A stretch of DNA of 64,000 nt, from the NCBI RefSeq assembly GCF_019795295.1, contig NZ_JAIMCG010000001.1, forward strand, positions 124,001 to 188,000, read 5' to 3'. Position 1 is the stretch's first letter. The number at the start of each line of letters is the position of its first letter. This document shows positions 41,868-50,056 of this stretch, in pieces. Below the pieces are notes generated by a model. The model did no database searches. It saw only the letters and a list, made by a program, of their open reading frames with translations, and was not told where the DNA came from. A program made the translations under genes and the position numbers. Source of the stretch: Cupriavidus sp. AU9028. Its GTDB lineage: Bacteria; Pseudomonadota; Gammaproteobacteria; Burkholderiales; Burkholderiaceae.

Positions 41868-43487
41868 ATGCCGAGCCCGATGAAGCCCGATGACCACGCG
41901 CGCCAGACCGGCCTCGACCAGCAGGCCGCCCCCGCTGCAGGCGACACCGATGCCCTGTTGCAGCCGTCCGCGCCATGGTGGAAGAGCGCCGTGGTCTACC
42001 AGATCTATCCGCGCTCGTTCGCCGACTCCAATGGCGACGGCGTAGGCGATCTGCCTGGCATCTGCAGCAGGCTGGACCATGTTCGCGACCTCGGCGCCGA
42101 CACCATCTGGGTGTCGCCGATCTTCCGCTCGCCGATGGCCGACGCGGGCTACGACATCAGCGACTATTGCGATGTCGATCCGCTGTTCGGCTCGCTCGCC
42201 GATGCCGATACGCTGATCCGCGAAGCGCACGCGCGCGGCATCCGCGTCCTGCTGGACTTCGTGCCCAACCACACCTCGGACCAGCACCCCTGGTTCATCG
42301 AGTCGCGCGCCTCGCGCGACAACCCGAAGCGCGACTGGTATATCTGGCGCGACGAGCCCAACGACTGGCGCGCCGCCATCGATGCAGGCAGCGCGTGGAC
42401 CTGGGACGACACCACCGGCCAGTACTACCTGCACCTGTTCCTGCCGCAACAGCCGGACCTGAACTGGCGCAACCCGGAGGTGGTCGAGGCCATGCACGGT
42501 GTGCTGCGCTTCTGGCTGGACCGCGGCGTGGACGGCTTTCGCATCGACGTCGCGCACTGCATCGGCAAGGACCCCACCTTCGCCGGGCATCCGCGCTGCC
42601 TGGCCGGCGAGCCGCTGGTCAACTTCAACGACGATCCGTTCAGCCACGAGGTGCTGCGCGGCATTCGCAAGCTGGTGGACCGCTATCCCGGCGAACGCGT
42701 GCTGGTGGGCGAGGTCAATATCCGCTCCACCGCCACCGTGGCGCAGTACTACGGCGCCGGCGACGAGCTGCACATGTCGTTCAATTTCCCGCCGCTCGAT
42801 GCGCCGTGGGACCCCATCGTCTTTCGCACCTGCGTGCGCGAGGTCGAGCAGATCCTGCGGCCCGCCGAGGCCTGGCCCACCTGGGTGCTGTCCAACCACG
42901 ACAACGAGCGCCACCGCACCCGCTACGGCGGCTCGATGCGCCGCGCCCGCGCTGCGGCGGTCCTGCTGCTGACGCTGCGCGGCACGCCCTTCATCTTCCA
43001 GGGCGAGGAGCTGGGGCTGGAGGACACCGTGGTTACGCCCGCGACGCGAGTCGACCCCGGTGGCCGCGACGGCCCACGCGGGCCCGTGCCCTGGACGGCG
43101 GCGCCGCCGTACGGCTGGACGGGTCGCGCGCCGTGGCTGCCGTTTCCGCCCGATGCGGCCGCGCTTGCCGCGCAGGCCCAATGGCAGCAGCCCGATTCGA
43201 TCCTGCAGCTGTATCGCAGCCTGATCGCCGCGCGCCGCGACAGTCTGGCGCTGCGCCTCGGCGACTGGGAAGAGCTCGATTCGGAGCCCGAGATGCTGGT
43301 CTACCGCCGCAGGCTAGGCGGCGACGAGCGGATCGTCTGCATCAACTTCGCCGCGCGGCCATTGCCGTATCGCCCGCACGGAGACTGGTGGATCGAGATC
43401 GACAGCCTGCCCGGTACGCAGGCACGCCGTTTCGACGGCATTCTGGAACCCGAGCAGGCGGTGGTCCTGCGCCGATGGAGGAGCTAG
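41868..43487 (+). CDS. GH13 alpha-glucosidase
   Basis: This 539-residue glycoside hydrolase family 13 protein fits the alpha-glucosidase/oligo-1,6-glucosidase group. Y-Q-I-Y-P-R-S-F-A-D-S-N-G-D-G-V-G-D-L and D-F-V-P-N-H-T-S-D-Q-H-P-W-F open the barrel. The nucleophile is in D-G-F-R-I-D-V-A, the acid/base in L-V-G-E-V, and the third Asp in L-S-N-H-D-N-E-R. H-L-F-L-P-Q-Q-P-D-L-N-W-R-N-P is typical of alpha-glucosidases. The first ~35 residues are an extra tail; Met at residue 5 could be the true start. No signal peptide, so it acts in the cytoplasm, probably on maltose, isomaltose or trehalose-derived sugars. The next GH13 gene begins 4 bases after the stop. Confidence 0.92.
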   Translation: MPSPMKPDDHARQTGLDQQAAPAAGDTDALLQPSAPWWKSAVVYQIYPRSFADSNGDGVGDLPGICSRLDHVRDLGADTIWVSPIFRSPMADAGYDISDYCDVDPLFGSLADADTLIREAHARGIRVLLDFVPNHTSDQHPWFIESRASRDNPKRDWYIWRDEPNDWRAAIDAGSAWTWDDTTGQYYLHLFLPQQPDLNWRNPEVVEAMHGVLRFWLDRGVDGFRIDVAHCIGKDPTFAGHPRCLAGEPLVNFNDDPFSHEVLRGIRKLVDRYPGERVLVGEVNIRSTATVAQYYGAGDELHMSFNFPPLDAPWDPIVFRTCVREVEQILRPAEAWPTWVLSNHDNERHRTRYGGSMRRARAAAVLLLTLRGTPFIFQGEELGLEDTVVTPATRVDPGGRDGPRGPVPWTAAPPYGWTGRAPWLPFPPDAAALAAQAQWQQPDSILQLYRSLIAARRDSLALRLGDWEELDSEPEMLVYRRRLGGDERIVCINFAARPLPYRPHGDWWIEIDSLPGTQARRFDGILEPEQAVVLRRWRS

Positions 43488-43491
43488 GCCG

Positions 43492-45129
43492 ATGGAGGCA
43501 CTGTGGTATCGCAACGCGATCATCTACCAGGTGGACGTCAGTGTCTTCCGCGACGGCAACAATGACGGATGGGGCGACCTGCCCGGACTCACGGCGCATC
43601 TGGAGTACCTGCGCGGCCTGGGCGTGACCGGCCTGTGGCTGACCCCGTTCTACCAGTCGCCGTTTCGCGACCACGGCTACGACGTCAGCGACCATCTCGC
43701 GGTGGACCCGCGCTTCGGCAACCTGGCCGACATGGTGGCGCTGCTGGAGAAGGCCGAGGAACTGGGCATCCGCGTGATGGCCGACCTGGTGGTGCAGCAC
43801 ACGTCGGACCAGCACCGCTGGTTCCAGGAAGCGCGGCGCGACCGCAATTCTCCCTATCGCGACTACTACATCTGGTCCGACGAACCGGTCCCCACCGAGG
43901 TCAAGCCGATGTTCCCCACCGTCGAGGACAGCGTCTGGACCTGGGACGAGGAAGCCGGCCAGTACTATCGGCACATCTTCTATTCCCACGAGCCGGACCT
44001 GAACCTGGCCAATCCCGCCGTGCGCCGCGAGATCGAGGAAATCATGTCGTTCTGGCTGCGGCTGGGCGTGTCGGGGTTCCGCGTCGATGCCGCTTCGCAC
44101 ATGATCGAGGGCGCGCGCGAGGCCGATCCGCGCGACGATGGCTTCTGGATCATGAACGACCTGCGCGATGTCGCCACGCTGCGGCGCTCCGACGCGGTGC
44201 TGCTCGGCGAGGTCGACGTGCCGCCGGCGGAGTACGCCAGGTATTTTGGGGAGGGGCACCGGCTGACGCTGGTGTCCAACTTCTGGCTCAACAATTTCCT
44301 CTTCCTCGCCCTCGCGCGTGAAGTGGCAGAGCCGATCTGCCGCGCGCTGGCCAATCAGCCGGTCCCGCCCGGGCGCTCGCAATACGCAGTCTGGGTACGC
44401 AATCACGACGAGCTGGACCTGGAGCGGCTCAGCGACGCCGAGCGCGAGGAGGTGATGCAGCGGTTCGCGCCCGAGGAGCGCATGCGCGTCTATGGGCGCG
44501 GCATCCGCCGCCGCCTGCCGCCGATGCTCGAAGGCGATCAGCGCCGCATCGAGCAGGTGCATGCGCTGCTGTTCTCGCTGCCCGGCACGCCGATCCTGCG
44601 CTATGGCGAGGAGATCGGCATGGGCGAGAACCTCGATCTGCCGGAGCGCCACGCCGTTCGCACCGCGATGCAGTGGTCCGACGAGCCCAACGGCGGCTTC
44701 TCGGCGGCGCCGCCGGAGACGCTGAACTGCCATGTGATCGACCAGGGCGAGTACGCCTATGACAAGGTCAATGTGTACGACCAGACCTTGCGCGACGACT
44801 CGCTGCTCGCCCGCACCGGCAAGATGATCCGGGCGCGGGTCGGCATGCCCGAGATCGGCTACGGCGAGTGCACGGTGATCAAGGTGCATGAACCCTCCGT
44901 GCTGGCGCTGCGCCACGAGCTGGACGGCAAGGTGGTCTTCACCTTCGCCAACCTGTCGGCCAGGGACGTGCGCATTTCCCTGCCGGGGGTCGCGCTGGCG
45001 GAGCTGCGCGACGTGCTGGCCGACGGACCCTATCCGCGCGAGGAGCGCGAGCAAGGCCGCGAGCCGGTGCTGACGCTGCGCGGTTATGGCTACCGCTGGC
45101 TGCGGCAGCGCCCGGGAAGCGCGCCGTGA
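43492..45129 (+). CDS. GH13 trehalose synthase-like enzyme (TreS subfamily)
   Basis: This is a 545-residue GH13 protein. The catalytic Asp is in G-F-R-V-D-A-A-S, Glu in L-L-G-E-V and Asp in V-R-N-H-D-E-L-D-L-E. R-N-H-D-E-L, G-I-R-R-R-L-P-P-M-L, Y-G-E-E-I-G-M-G-E-N and R-T-A-M-Q-W-S are diagnostic of trehalose synthase, which interconverts maltose and trehalose, rather than plain amylase. A beta-sandwich C-domain follows from about 455. The standard TreS acid/base context is A-E-A where this has G-E-V, so an altered transglycosylase or hydrolase activity is possible. It overlaps no neighbour and lies in one operon with the preceding alpha-glucosidase. Confidence 0.9.
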   Translation: MEALWYRNAIIYQVDVSVFRDGNNDGWGDLPGLTAHLEYLRGLGVTGLWLTPFYQSPFRDHGYDVSDHLAVDPRFGNLADMVALLEKAEELGIRVMADLVVQHTSDQHRWFQEARRDRNSPYRDYYIWSDEPVPTEVKPMFPTVEDSVWTWDEEAGQYYRHIFYSHEPDLNLANPAVRREIEEIMSFWLRLGVSGFRVDAASHMIEGAREADPRDDGFWIMNDLRDVATLRRSDAVLLGEVDVPPAEYARYFGEGHRLTLVSNFWLNNFLFLALAREVAEPICRALANQPVPPGRSQYAVWVRNHDELDLERLSDAEREEVMQRFAPEERMRVYGRGIRRRLPPMLEGDQRRIEQVHALLFSLPGTPILRYGEEIGMGENLDLPERHAVRTAMQWSDEPNGGFSAAPPETLNCHVIDQGEYAYDKVNVYDQTLRDDSLLARTGKMIRARVGMPEIGYGECTVIKVHEPSVLALRHELDGKVVFTFANLSARDVRISLPGVALAELRDVLADGPYPREEREQGREPVLTLRGYGYRWLRQRPGSAP

Positions 45130-45214
45130 GCTGTGCCATCGGCACGCGCGGGCCGGATCGCCGCTCACGGCAAACCATCATCTCTGCATTCGCCATCACG
45201 ACAAAGGGACCACC

Positions 45215-45589
45215 ATGGAAGCACTGGGACAGCGCCGCTGGGTCATCGCCGAAGGATATCTTCCGCCCACCGACCCCAACGCCAGCCGCCAGCTGAACAG
45301 CCACGAGGCGGCATGCCTGCTCAACACCGGCGATGCGCCGGCCAATGTCACCGTCACCATCTTCTACGGCGACCGCGAGCCGGCTGGCCCGTATCGCGTC
45401 ACCGTGCCGCCCCGGCGCACGCTGCATCTGCGCTTCAACGACCTGCGCGATCCGGAGCCGATTCCGGAGGATACCGATTACGCCAGCGTGATCGAGTCCG
45501 ATGTGCCGATCGTCGTGCAGCATACCCGCCTCGATTCGCGCCAGTCCGCGCTGGCGCTGATGACGACGATGGCCTACGCGGCCGGCTGA
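45215..45589 (+). CDS. Sensory rhodopsin transducer-family protein (ASRT-like)
   Basis: This is a 124-residue protein very close in pattern to the Anabaena sensory rhodopsin transducer: W-V-I-A-E-G-Y-L-P-P, S-H-E-A-A-C-L-L-N-T-G-D, V-T-I-F-Y-G-D-R-E-P-A-G-P-Y, H-L-R-F-N-D-L-R-D-P-x-P-I-P and V-P-I-V-V-Q-H-T-R-L-D-S-R-Q. ASRT is a small tetrameric beta-sandwich protein; family analyses propose that most relatives bind sugars or other small molecules and work without rhodopsin. No opsin gene is in this window. It follows two glycosidases and precedes a flavin oxidoreductase, which supports a carbohydrate-linked role (inference). Ribosome site AAAGGGACCACC precedes the ATG at 45215. Confidence 0.9.
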   Translation: MEALGQRRWVIAEGYLPPTDPNASRQLNSHEAACLLNTGDAPANVTVTIFYGDREPAGPYRVTVPPRRTLHLRFNDLRDPEPIPEDTDYASVIESDVPIVVQHTRLDSRQSALALMTTMAYAAG

Positions 45590-45641
45590 GCGCAGCCGGT
45601 ACGCCCACAGGGACCGTTTCGCACCCAACACGGAGTTCATC

Positions 45642-46616
45642 ATGGCGCTCATCGGTTATCACGCCTCGCACGAACAGTTCGCTCCCGAGGACCTGCTGCG
45701 CTACGCCCGTGCGGCGCAACTCGCCGGCTTCGATGCGCTCAGCTGCTCCGACCACTTCCATCCCTGGAGCGAGCGGCAGGGACACAGTGGCAACGCCTGG
45801 GCGTGGCTGGGCGCGGTCATGGCGACCGTCGACCTGCCCGCCGGGACGGTCAACTGCCCGTTCGGCCGCTACCACCCCGCGGTCGTCGCGCAGGCAGCCG
45901 CCACGCTGGCGGCGATGTTTCCCGAGCGCTTCTGGTTCGCAGTGGGCAGCGGCGAAGCGTTGAACGAACACATCGACGGACGGCCCTGGCCCGGCAAGCC
46001 GCAGCGCGAAGCCATGCTGCGCGAATCGGTCGACGTGATGCGCGCGCTGTGGCGAGGGGAAGAGGTCACGCACCGGGGCGCGATCACGGTCGACCGTGCG
46101 CGGCTCTACTCGCTGCCGGCGCGCCCGCCGCGGCTCTTCGCGGCGGCGCTGTCCGAGCAGACCGCACGCTGGGCCGGCGAGTGGGCCGATGGGCTGATCA
46201 CCGTCACCGGCCCGCGCGAGCAGATGCGCAAGGTGATCGACGCCTTCCGCGACGCGTCCGGCGGCAACAAGCCGGTCTATCTGCAAGCCAAGATCGCGTG
46301 GGCCGATCCCAGCCAGGGCGACGACGCGGCGCGCGCCATGGCCTTCGAGCAATGGCGCACCAATGTGTTCGACAGCCAGACGCTGGCCGACCTCGCCATG
46401 CCCGCCGACTTCGATGCCCGTGCCGGGTCGGTCAAGGCCAGCGATATCGAAGAGAGCGTGCGCATCAGCTGCGACGCGGCGCAACAAGCTGCCTGGCTTG
46501 CCGAGGATCTGGCCATGGGTGCGGAGGCGATCTTCCTGCACAACGTCTGTACCAACCAGCAGGCGTGGATCGAAACCTGCGCGCAGCAGGTGCTGCCGGC
46601 GCTGAAGGATGCTTAG
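45642..46616 (+). CDS. Luciferase-like (LLM) flavin-dependent oxidoreductase, TIGR03885-type
   Basis: This is a 324-residue TIM-barrel protein of the bacterial luciferase-like superfamily. I-G-Y-H-A-S-H-E-Q-F opens the barrel; S-C-S-D-H-F-H-P-W and F-W-F-A-V-G-S-G-E-A-L-N-E are the flavin-site blocks. The sequence matches the group annotated as probable non-F420 flavin oxidoreductases (related to F420-dependent glucose-6-phosphate dehydrogenases), so FMN is the expected cofactor in this organism. The substrate is unknown. It follows the ASRT-like gene by 52 bases and probably shares its transcript. Confidence 0.86.
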   Translation: MALIGYHASHEQFAPEDLLRYARAAQLAGFDALSCSDHFHPWSERQGHSGNAWAWLGAVMATVDLPAGTVNCPFGRYHPAVVAQAAATLAAMFPERFWFAVGSGEALNEHIDGRPWPGKPQREAMLRESVDVMRALWRGEEVTHRGAITVDRARLYSLPARPPRLFAAALSEQTARWAGEWADGLITVTGPREQMRKVIDAFRDASGGNKPVYLQAKIAWADPSQGDDAARAMAFEQWRTNVFDSQTLADLAMPADFDARAGSVKASDIEESVRISCDAAQQAAWLAEDLAMGAEAIFLHNVCTNQQAWIETCAQQVLPALKDA

Positions 46617-46685
46617 GCCGACACGGCGCCTGCGTTCAACATAGCAAAACACAGATCGCCCCCACAGCCTGCTCGCAATAGTCTC

Positions 46686-46699
46686 TTTCGCAAGCGAAA
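46686..46699. promoter_or_regulatory. Inverted repeat before the CaiB-type gene
   Basis: TTTCGC-AA-GCGAAA, 20 bases upstream of the ATG at 46720 and just before GGAGAG. Possible operator; no regulator assigned. Confidence 0.35.
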
Positions 46700-46719
46700 C
46701 GACTAGCGGAGAGAATCCA

Positions 46720-47913
46720 ATGACAGCAAGGCATGGCCCGCAGGGCCGCGGGCAGGGCGTACTGGCGGGGCTGCGCGTCATCGACTTCGGCCAGTTCATT
46801 GCCGCGCCATCGGCGGGGCAGATCCTGGCCGATCTGGGCGCGGACGTCATCAAGGTAGAGCCACCCGGCGGCGATGCCAGCCGCCGCTCCGGCTGGCATG
46901 CCGACAGCGCGGGACCGATGTTCTCGGCCTACAACCGCGGCAAGCGTTCCATCGTGCTGGACCTGCGCCGTGACGAGGATCGCGCGGTGGCGCTGGCGCT
47001 GGTGCAGCGTGCCGATGTGCTGCTGCAGAACGCGCGTCCCGGCGTGATGGAGAAATATGGGTTGGGCGCGGCAGCGCTGCGCGCCCGCCTGCCGCGGCTG
47101 GTCTATGCGTCGGTCAGCGGTTTCGGCGACAGCGGCGCGGCGGCAGCGCGCCCCGGACTCGATATCGCCGCGCAGGCCGAGAGCGGCATGATGAGCATCA
47201 ATGGCGACGCCCATGCCGACCCGACCCGCGTCGGCTTCACGGTCGTCGATGTGCTGGCCGGGCGCACGCTGGCCACTGGCGTGCTGGCTGCGCTGGTGCG
47301 CCGCGGCACGACCGGCGAGGGTGCCCACGTGAAGGTGTCCCTGATCGACGTGGCTGCCGACGCGCTGAGCCAGCAATGGGCCGAGCAGCAGCAGCTCCAG
47401 ACGCCTCCCTCGCGCTGCGGCAACGGGCAGGCCACGCTGGCGCCCGCCGCCGACGTGATTGCCACCGGCGACGGCAAGGTCGTGGTGTCGGCCTATCTGC
47501 AGGAGCATTTCGCGCGGTTGTGCGAATGCCTGGGCCAGCCCGGGCTAGCCAGCGACCCCCGCTTTCACGACAACGCCGCGCGCGTGGCCAACCGCGCTGC
47601 CTTGCGGCAGGCGCTGGGTGAGGCGCTGTCGGCGTTCTCCGCCGAGCAGGCCTGCGACAGGCTCAACGCCGCCGGCGTGGTGTGCGGCGTGGTGCGGGAT
47701 CTGGGCAATGCCATCGAACGCATGCAGGCGCTGGCGCCGGACCGTCTGCGCGCCGTGCCGTCCCCGGGCAATCGCGTGCTGCGGATGCCGGCATTGCCGC
47801 TGACGATGGATGGCATGCCCGAAGCCGATGCCGCGTTGCCGGAGCTGGGCGAGCATGGCGCCGAGATCCTGGCCGAACTGCATAGGGACGCGGTGGACCT
47901 GCAGGAGGCTTGA
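46720..47913 (+). CDS. CaiB/BaiF-family (class III) CoA-transferase
   Basis: Family III CoA-transferases move CoA between acyl groups through an aspartyl-CoA intermediate. The 397-residue protein has L-R-V-I-D-F-G-Q-F-I-A-A-P, G-A-D-V-I-K-V-E-P-P-G-G-D, N-R-G-K-R-S-I-V-L-D-L and the catalytic Asp in R-P-G-L-D-I-A-A-Q-A-E-S-G. Substrates in this family vary widely (carnitine, oxalate, mesaconate, aromatic acids), so none is assigned. It converges with a Bug receptor gene, a frequent pairing in Cupriavidus-like genomes that hints at uptake and activation of an organic acid. Confidence 0.92.
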   Translation: MTARHGPQGRGQGVLAGLRVIDFGQFIAAPSAGQILADLGADVIKVEPPGGDASRRSGWHADSAGPMFSAYNRGKRSIVLDLRRDEDRAVALALVQRADVLLQNARPGVMEKYGLGAAALRARLPRLVYASVSGFGDSGAAAARPGLDIAAQAESGMMSINGDAHADPTRVGFTVVDVLAGRTLATGVLAALVRRGTTGEGAHVKVSLIDVAADALSQQWAEQQQLQTPPSRCGNGQATLAPAADVIATGDGKVVVSAYLQEHFARLCECLGQPGLASDPRFHDNAARVANRAALRQALGEALSAFSAEQACDRLNAAGVVCGVVRDLGNAIERMQALAPDRLRAVPSPGNRVLRMPALPLTMDGMPEADAALPELGEHGAEILAELHRDAVDLQEA

Positions 47914-47952
47914 GCGAGGGAAGCGAATCGAGGGTGCTCGAACGGCTGCTGG

Positions 47953-48007
47953 TTCGCGCCCCTCTCCCACGAGTGGGAGAGGGGCGGGGGAGAGGGGAGC
48001 GAACCGG
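47953..48007. repeat. Intergenic CCCTCTCCC-type palindromic repeat, copy 4
   Basis: CCCCTCTCCCAC-GA-GTGGGAGAGGGG followed by CGGGGGAGAGGGG, flanked by GGTTCGCG on the left and GCGAACCGG on the right. Its stem has AC/GT where other copies have GC/GC, a compensated change. Confidence 0.78.
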
Positions 48008-48015
48008 TAGTCCAT

Positions 48016-48047
48016 GGAAAAAGCCCGGCAATGCCGGGCCCTTTTCC
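48016..48047. terminator. Bidirectional terminator between the CoA-transferase and Bug genes
   Basis: GGAAAAA-GCCCGGC-AAT-GCCGGGC-CCTTTTCC: a 7-bp GC stem flanked by A-run on the left and T-run on the right, so it can end transcripts from both convergent genes. Confidence 0.8.
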
Positions 48048-48063
48048 TTGCCGCAAGACGCAC

Positions 48064-49056
48064 TCAATCGATGCGCAGCCCGCCAACCTTGGCCAGTTCC
48101 TGCCACGCAGCGACATCCTCGCGCACGATGGCGGTGAACTGTTCCACCGTCCTGGTGGGAGGGCGCGCCATGTTCTGCTGCGAGAATTTCTGCACCACTT
48201 CATCGGTGCCGAGGATGCGGTTGATCTCGGCATTGAGCCGCTGCACGACTTCCTTCGGCGTGGAGGCCGGCGCGAACACGCCATACCAGCCGTCCTTGTC
48301 GAACGGATAACCCTGCTCCTTCAGCGTGGGCACGCCGGGCAAGGCCGGACCGCGTGCCGTGCCGGTGCAGCCCAGCGCGACCAGACGTCCCGCGCGTACG
48401 TGCGGCACGGGCGAGGCGATATCGGTGAAACCGACCAGCATGTTCTGCGACAGCAGGTCGGTGACCAGCTGCGCGCTGCCCTTGTAAGGAACATGCTGCA
48501 TTGACACACGGTAGTGCGACTTGATGCCTTCCATCACCAGATGGCCGGTCGAGCCGTTGCCCCAGGTGCCATAGGACAGCTTGTCCGGGTTGGCCTTGGC
48601 ATGGCGCACCAGGTCGCCCAGATTGCGAAAGCCGGTCGACGGATGTGCGACCAGCAGGATGCCCGCGGCCCCTACCTGTGCCACCGGCGTCAGGTCCTTC
48701 AGCGCGTCGTAGGGCAGCTTGGGGTAGATCACGGGATTGATGGCGATGGCCGACGAGGGCGCCAGCAGCAGCGTGTAGCCATCGCCTTCGCTCTTGGCGG
48801 CCAGATCGATGCCGATCAGGCTGTTGGCGCCGGGACGGTTGTCCACCACGACCGGTTGGCCCAGCGCCTTGTTCAGATGCGCCGAGATCAGACGCGCGAA
48901 GATGTCCATGCCGGCGCCTGCCGGCCCGGGCACCACCAGCCGGATCGGCCGGGCTGGCCAGCCGTTCGCCGCAGCGCTGGCGCGGGCCAGCGTGGGCAGG
49001 GCGAGAAGGGCGGCGACGCCGAGGCAGGTGCGCCGCCGCATGGGCGAGTGATTCAT
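48064..49056 (-). CDS. Bug/TctC-family periplasmic tripartite-tricarboxylate substrate-binding protein
   Basis: Bug receptors are abundant in Burkholderiales and bind carboxylates or aromatic acids for uptake or sensing. The 330-residue protein has a signal sequence with a twin-Arg stretch (M-R-R-R-T-C-L-G, then a hydrophobic core to A-R-A-S-A at ~27), so Tat export is possible. W-P-A-R-P-I-R-L-V-V-P, the loop P-A-G-A-G-M-D-I-F-A-R, V-V-V-D-N-R-P-G-A-N and P-Y-K-G-S-A-Q follow. GGAG lies eight bases before the ATG. No TctA/TctB membrane subunits are nearby, as is usual for orphan Bug genes. Confidence 0.92.
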   Translation of the reverse strand: MNHSPMRRRTCLGVAALLALPTLARASAAANGWPARPIRLVVPGPAGAGMDIFARLISAHLNKALGQPVVVDNRPGANSLIGIDLAAKSEGDGYTLLLAPSSAIAINPVIYPKLPYDALKDLTPVAQVGAAGILLVAHPSTGFRNLGDLVRHAKANPDKLSYGTWGNGSTGHLVMEGIKSHYRVSMQHVPYKGSAQLVTDLLSQNMLVGFTDIASPVPHVRAGRLVALGCTGTARGPALPGVPTLKEQGYPFDKDGWYGVFAPASTPKEVVQRLNAEINRILGTDEVVQKFSQQNMARPPTRTVEQFTAIVREDVAAWQELAKVGGLRID

Positions 49057-49242
49057 GGCTTGTCTCCGATATCTTTTTCTGAGGTCGCGCCTGCACCTGG
49101 CAGCCCGGAAGGCTCGAGGGGGGCGGCGCGCCTGATCAGCTTGTGGAAATTCTAGCGACCGCGCGCACCGGGCATTACAGCGATCTTCGTCAGTCTGTCC
49201 TGCGCAAAGCGCCGGGATTGCCGCGGCGCGAGGGCCTGAAGT

Positions 49243-50046
49243 CTACTGCACGGGCTCCAGCGCCGGCGCAATACGGTGCGTGCCGGCATTGAAGTTGATG
49301 ATCGGGTTGGACTGGCGGCAGGTGGTCCTGCGAATCTTGCCGACGATCAGGTCGTGCGTGCCGAGCACTTCGGTGCAGACGATGTCGCATTCGATGCTGG
49401 CCAGCGCATCGGCAAGCACCGGCAGGCCCTGATCGCTCTCGCGCCACAGCCCGGCGGCGAAGCGCGCCGGTCCCTGCGGTGCGCCGAGGAAGTCCTGGAT
49501 GATGCGCTGATGGTCCTCTCCCAGCACGTTGGCGACGAACTTGCCGGTGCGCGCCAGGGCTGCCCGCGCCGAAGCGGTCTGCTGCACGAAGAAGCCGATC
49601 ATCGGCGGCGATGCCGATACCGAGGTCAGGCTGGAGATGATGATCCCGGCCACGTCCTCGCCGCTGCCCGTGGTGATGGCGCTGATGCCGGCCGGCAGCG
49701 CGCGCATGGCGGCCTTGAAATCGTCGACCGACACCACCTCGTCCTCGGTATTGATCGTGATGTGGGCGCGCAGCATGCCGGCTTCGTCCACCCACCCGCG
49801 GCTGGCGGCGAAGTCCAGCATGGCCTGGAAACCGGCCTCCCACTGCGCATCGCCGGCATGGCCCGACAGGAAGCGCAATACCGAGGGGCAGAGCCGCACA
49901 TGGCGCTCGTCCTCGCGCCGGCCGATCCGCGCGATGGCGCGGTCCAGCCGCTCCTGCGGCTGCGGATCCACCAGCACGTCCAGTCGCTTGAAATCGTCAG
50001 GGTCGCGCAGCGCGATGGCGCCGGCATCGGTCAGGTAGATTCGCAT
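49243..50046 (-). CDS. Flavin reductase-like protein with N-terminal extension
   Basis: This is a 267-residue protein. Residues ~110-260 form an FMN-binding flavin-reductase split barrel (M-R-A-L-P-A-G-I-S-A-I-T-T-G, S-S-L-T-S-V-S-A-S-P-P-M-I-G-F-F, G-K-F-V-A-N-V-L-G-E-D). The first ~100 residues are an unusual extension (M-R-I-Y-L-T-D-A-G and an Arg/Asp-rich helical stretch) of unknown role. AAGGAG precedes the ATG. It follows the luciferase-like monooxygenase by 10 bases on the same strand, so it most likely supplies reduced FMN to that enzyme. Confidence 0.9.
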   Translation of the reverse strand: MRIYLTDAGAIALRDPDDFKRLDVLVDPQPQERLDRAIARIGRREDERHVRLCPSVLRFLSGHAGDAQWEAGFQAMLDFAASRGWVDEAGMLRAHITINTEDEVVSVDDFKAAMRALPAGISAITTGSGEDVAGIIISSLTSVSASPPMIGFFVQQTASARAALARTGKFVANVLGEDHQRIIQDFLGAPQGPARFAAGLWRESDQGLPVLADALASIECDIVCTEVLGTHDLIVGKIRRTTCRQSNPIINFNAGTHRIAPALEPVQ

Positions 50047-50056
50047 GGCGGGCTCC

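Noticed and set aside
41625-43181. 518-codon minus-strand frame opposite the alpha-glucosidase
   Set aside because: Plus strand has all GH13 catalytic motifs; the antisense product is low complexity.
45215-45589. Light-sensing function for the ASRT-like protein
   Set aside because: No rhodopsin gene in the window and the neighbours are sugar and flavin enzymes.
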